This document shows positions 63,378 to 64,000 of a DNA stretch of 64,000 nt, in pieces (within the stretch, counting starts at the first letter, position 1; each line of letters opens with the position of its first letter). The position numbers and the translations under genes are program-made. This DNA comes from Bacillus sp. SA1-12 (GTDB lineage Bacteria > Bacillota > Bacilli > Bacillales > Bacillaceae): contig NZ_LATZ01000006.1 in the NCBI RefSeq assembly GCF_000981385.1, positions 115,112 through 179,111 of the forward strand. Reading direction: 5' to 3'. Under the pieces are notes generated by a model. That model was not told the origin of the DNA. It searched no databases and saw only the letters and a program-made list of their open reading frames with translations.

Positions 63378-64000
63378 ATGAGTAATATGCGCATAATGTT
63401 GATGGTTGCAGTAGTGACTTTTACATCCGTCACATGTCAATTTTTTTCAATAAATGTCCCTACGACACATGCTTTTTCAGAGCAGACCATTCAAAGAGGT
63501 GCAACGGGTAGAGATGTAATTGAATTACAGGCAAGATTACAATATAACGGGTATTATCATGGAACAATTGATGGAGTATACGGTTGGAGTACGTATTGGG
63601 CGGTAAGAAACTTTCAGCATATGTTTGGTTTAGAAGAAATAGATGGACTGGTAGGTCCTAAAACAAAACAAATGTTACGGAATTCTACAAAATTCTATAT
63701 GGATTTTGTTTATCGTCAAATTCATAGCGGCAAACGTTTTACTCATTACGGCGGAGTTCCTTTAGAACTGCAGACCGCACCAAGTCAGCAGCAAATTCAA
63801 AAAGCAAGGCAGATAGCTGAACAAAGAAGACAGCAGGAAGAGCAAAGCTATAAGGCAAAGTATGCTCAGCAACAGCAGCAGCAGCAACAGCAGCAACGTC
63901 AACAGCAGCAACAGCAGCAGCAACAACGTCAGCAACAGCAGCAGCAGCAACAGCAGCAACGTCAACAGCAGCAACAGCAGCAGCAACAACGTCAGCAACA
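63378..64000 (+). CDS. sleB: spore cortex-lytic enzyme SleB, 5' part (runs off the window)
   Basis: N-terminal 207 residues of SleB, a lytic transglycosylase that degrades muramic-lactam cortex on germination. Seen: signal peptide (about 1-34, ending THAFS), peptidoglycan-binding domain (about 36-103; IQRGATGRDVIELQARLQYN, VYGWSTYWAVRNFQ, VGPKTKQML) as in B. subtilis SleB, then a charged helical part and, from residue 164, an unbroken Gln/Arg tract. The catalytic hydrolase-2 domain must lie beyond the window. ATG behind TGAGGAGG. Synteny with prsW supports the call. ypeB is expected downstream. Confidence 0.93.
   Translation, partial: MSNMRIMLMVAVVTFTSVTCQFFSINVPTTHAFSEQTIQRGATGRDVIELQARLQYNGYYHGTIDGVYGWSTYWAVRNFQHMFGLEEIDGLVGPKTKQMLRNSTKFYMDFVYRQIHSGKRFTHYGGVPLELQTAPSQQQIQKARQIAEQRRQQEEQSYKAKYAQQQQQQQQQQRQQQQQQQQQRQQQQQQQQQQRQQQQQQQQQRQQ
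63867..64000 (+). repeat. perfect 63-bp tandem repeat (minisatellite) inside sleB
   Basis: Two identical 63-bp units, 63867-63929 and 63930-63992, and the first 8 bases of a third. Each unit is 21 codons of CAG/CAA with CGT at codons 11 and 21, encoding Gln runs broken by Arg. The frame is kept. It encodes the linker between the peptidoglycan-binding and catalytic domains. Copy number beyond the window is unknown. Confidence 0.95.

Noticed and set aside
63762..63998. Leu-only open frame on the minus strand at the window end
   Set aside because: It is the antisense of the CAG/CAA tract in sleB; no ribosome site and trivial composition.

Overview
This window is chromosomal DNA of an endospore-forming Bacillaceae (Bacillus sensu lato). 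The evidence is the gene content and order: spoIIAA-spoIIAB-sigF, a seven-gene spoVA operon, dacF, dacB-spmA-spmB, spoIIM, sleB and germinant-receptor genes are all present and follow the B. subtilis order almost gene for gene. The DNA is AT-rich, starts are a mix of ATG, GTG and TTG behind strong Shine-Dalgarno sequences, and many units end in intrinsic terminators. Several families of decayed intergenic repeats, and some genes placed differently from B. subtilis, suggest a relative outside the B. subtilis group. No rRNA, tRNA, CRISPR, prophage or intact insertion sequence was found.

Layout. 0-4 kb: a germinant-receptor operon in the order B-A-C. 4-12.3 kb: the yqk cluster (yqkB, yqkC, yqkD, yqkE, yqkF, mciZ, nudF), an EndoQ-type nuclease, spoIIM, fur, yqzK and xerD. 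12.4-15.9 kb: nucleoside salvage (deoB-pupG-pdp). 16.4-24.7 kb: dacF, the spoIIA operon and spoVAA-AB-AC-AD-AEb-AEa-AF. 25-31.6 kb: lysA, ypuA, ppiB and an FMN-riboswitch-led riboflavin operon that has no ribD. 31.7-37.3 kb: ypuF, a YjcZ-type micropeptide, scpA-scpB, ypuI, dacB-spmA-spmB. 37.7-44.8 kb: rluB and resA-resB-resC, then resD-resE. 45-48.7 kb: a PduO-type adenosyltransferase, sigX-rsiX and a LytM/LysM endopeptidase. 48.9-58.4 kb: serA, fer, ypbB-recS-ypbD-ypbE, ypbF, ypbG, a MerR-type regulator and mecB. 58.7-64 kb: gudB, ypdA, an L-asparaginase, prsW and the 5' part of sleB, which runs off the window.

How the genes work together. Many serve sporulation and germination: SpoIIAA/SpoIIAB/SigF give forespore-specific transcription, SpoIIM acts in engulfment, MciZ blocks FtsZ in the mother cell, DacF/DacB/SpmA/SpmB shape cortex and core dehydration, SpoVA moves dipicolinic acid, and the Ger receptor, SpoVAF and SleB act in germination. 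Compartment-specific promoter matches support this (SigE before spoIIM, dacB and mciZ; SigF/SigG before dacF and spoVA; SigK before the YjcZ-like gene). A second theme is respiration, redox and envelope stress (ResABC cytochrome c maturation, ResDE, Fur, ferredoxin, YpdA, SigX/RsiX, PrsW).

The less ordinary observations are: at least six decayed copies of a ~210 bp intergenic repeat, three copies of a second ~130 bp structured repeat, a perfect 63 bp minisatellite encoding a poly-Gln linker in sleB, loss of ribD behind an intact FMN riboswitch, a promoter-terminator pair between lysA and ypuA that could make a small RNA, a CarH-like regulator lacking the cobalamin-ligand His, and several very short genes and gene remnants.
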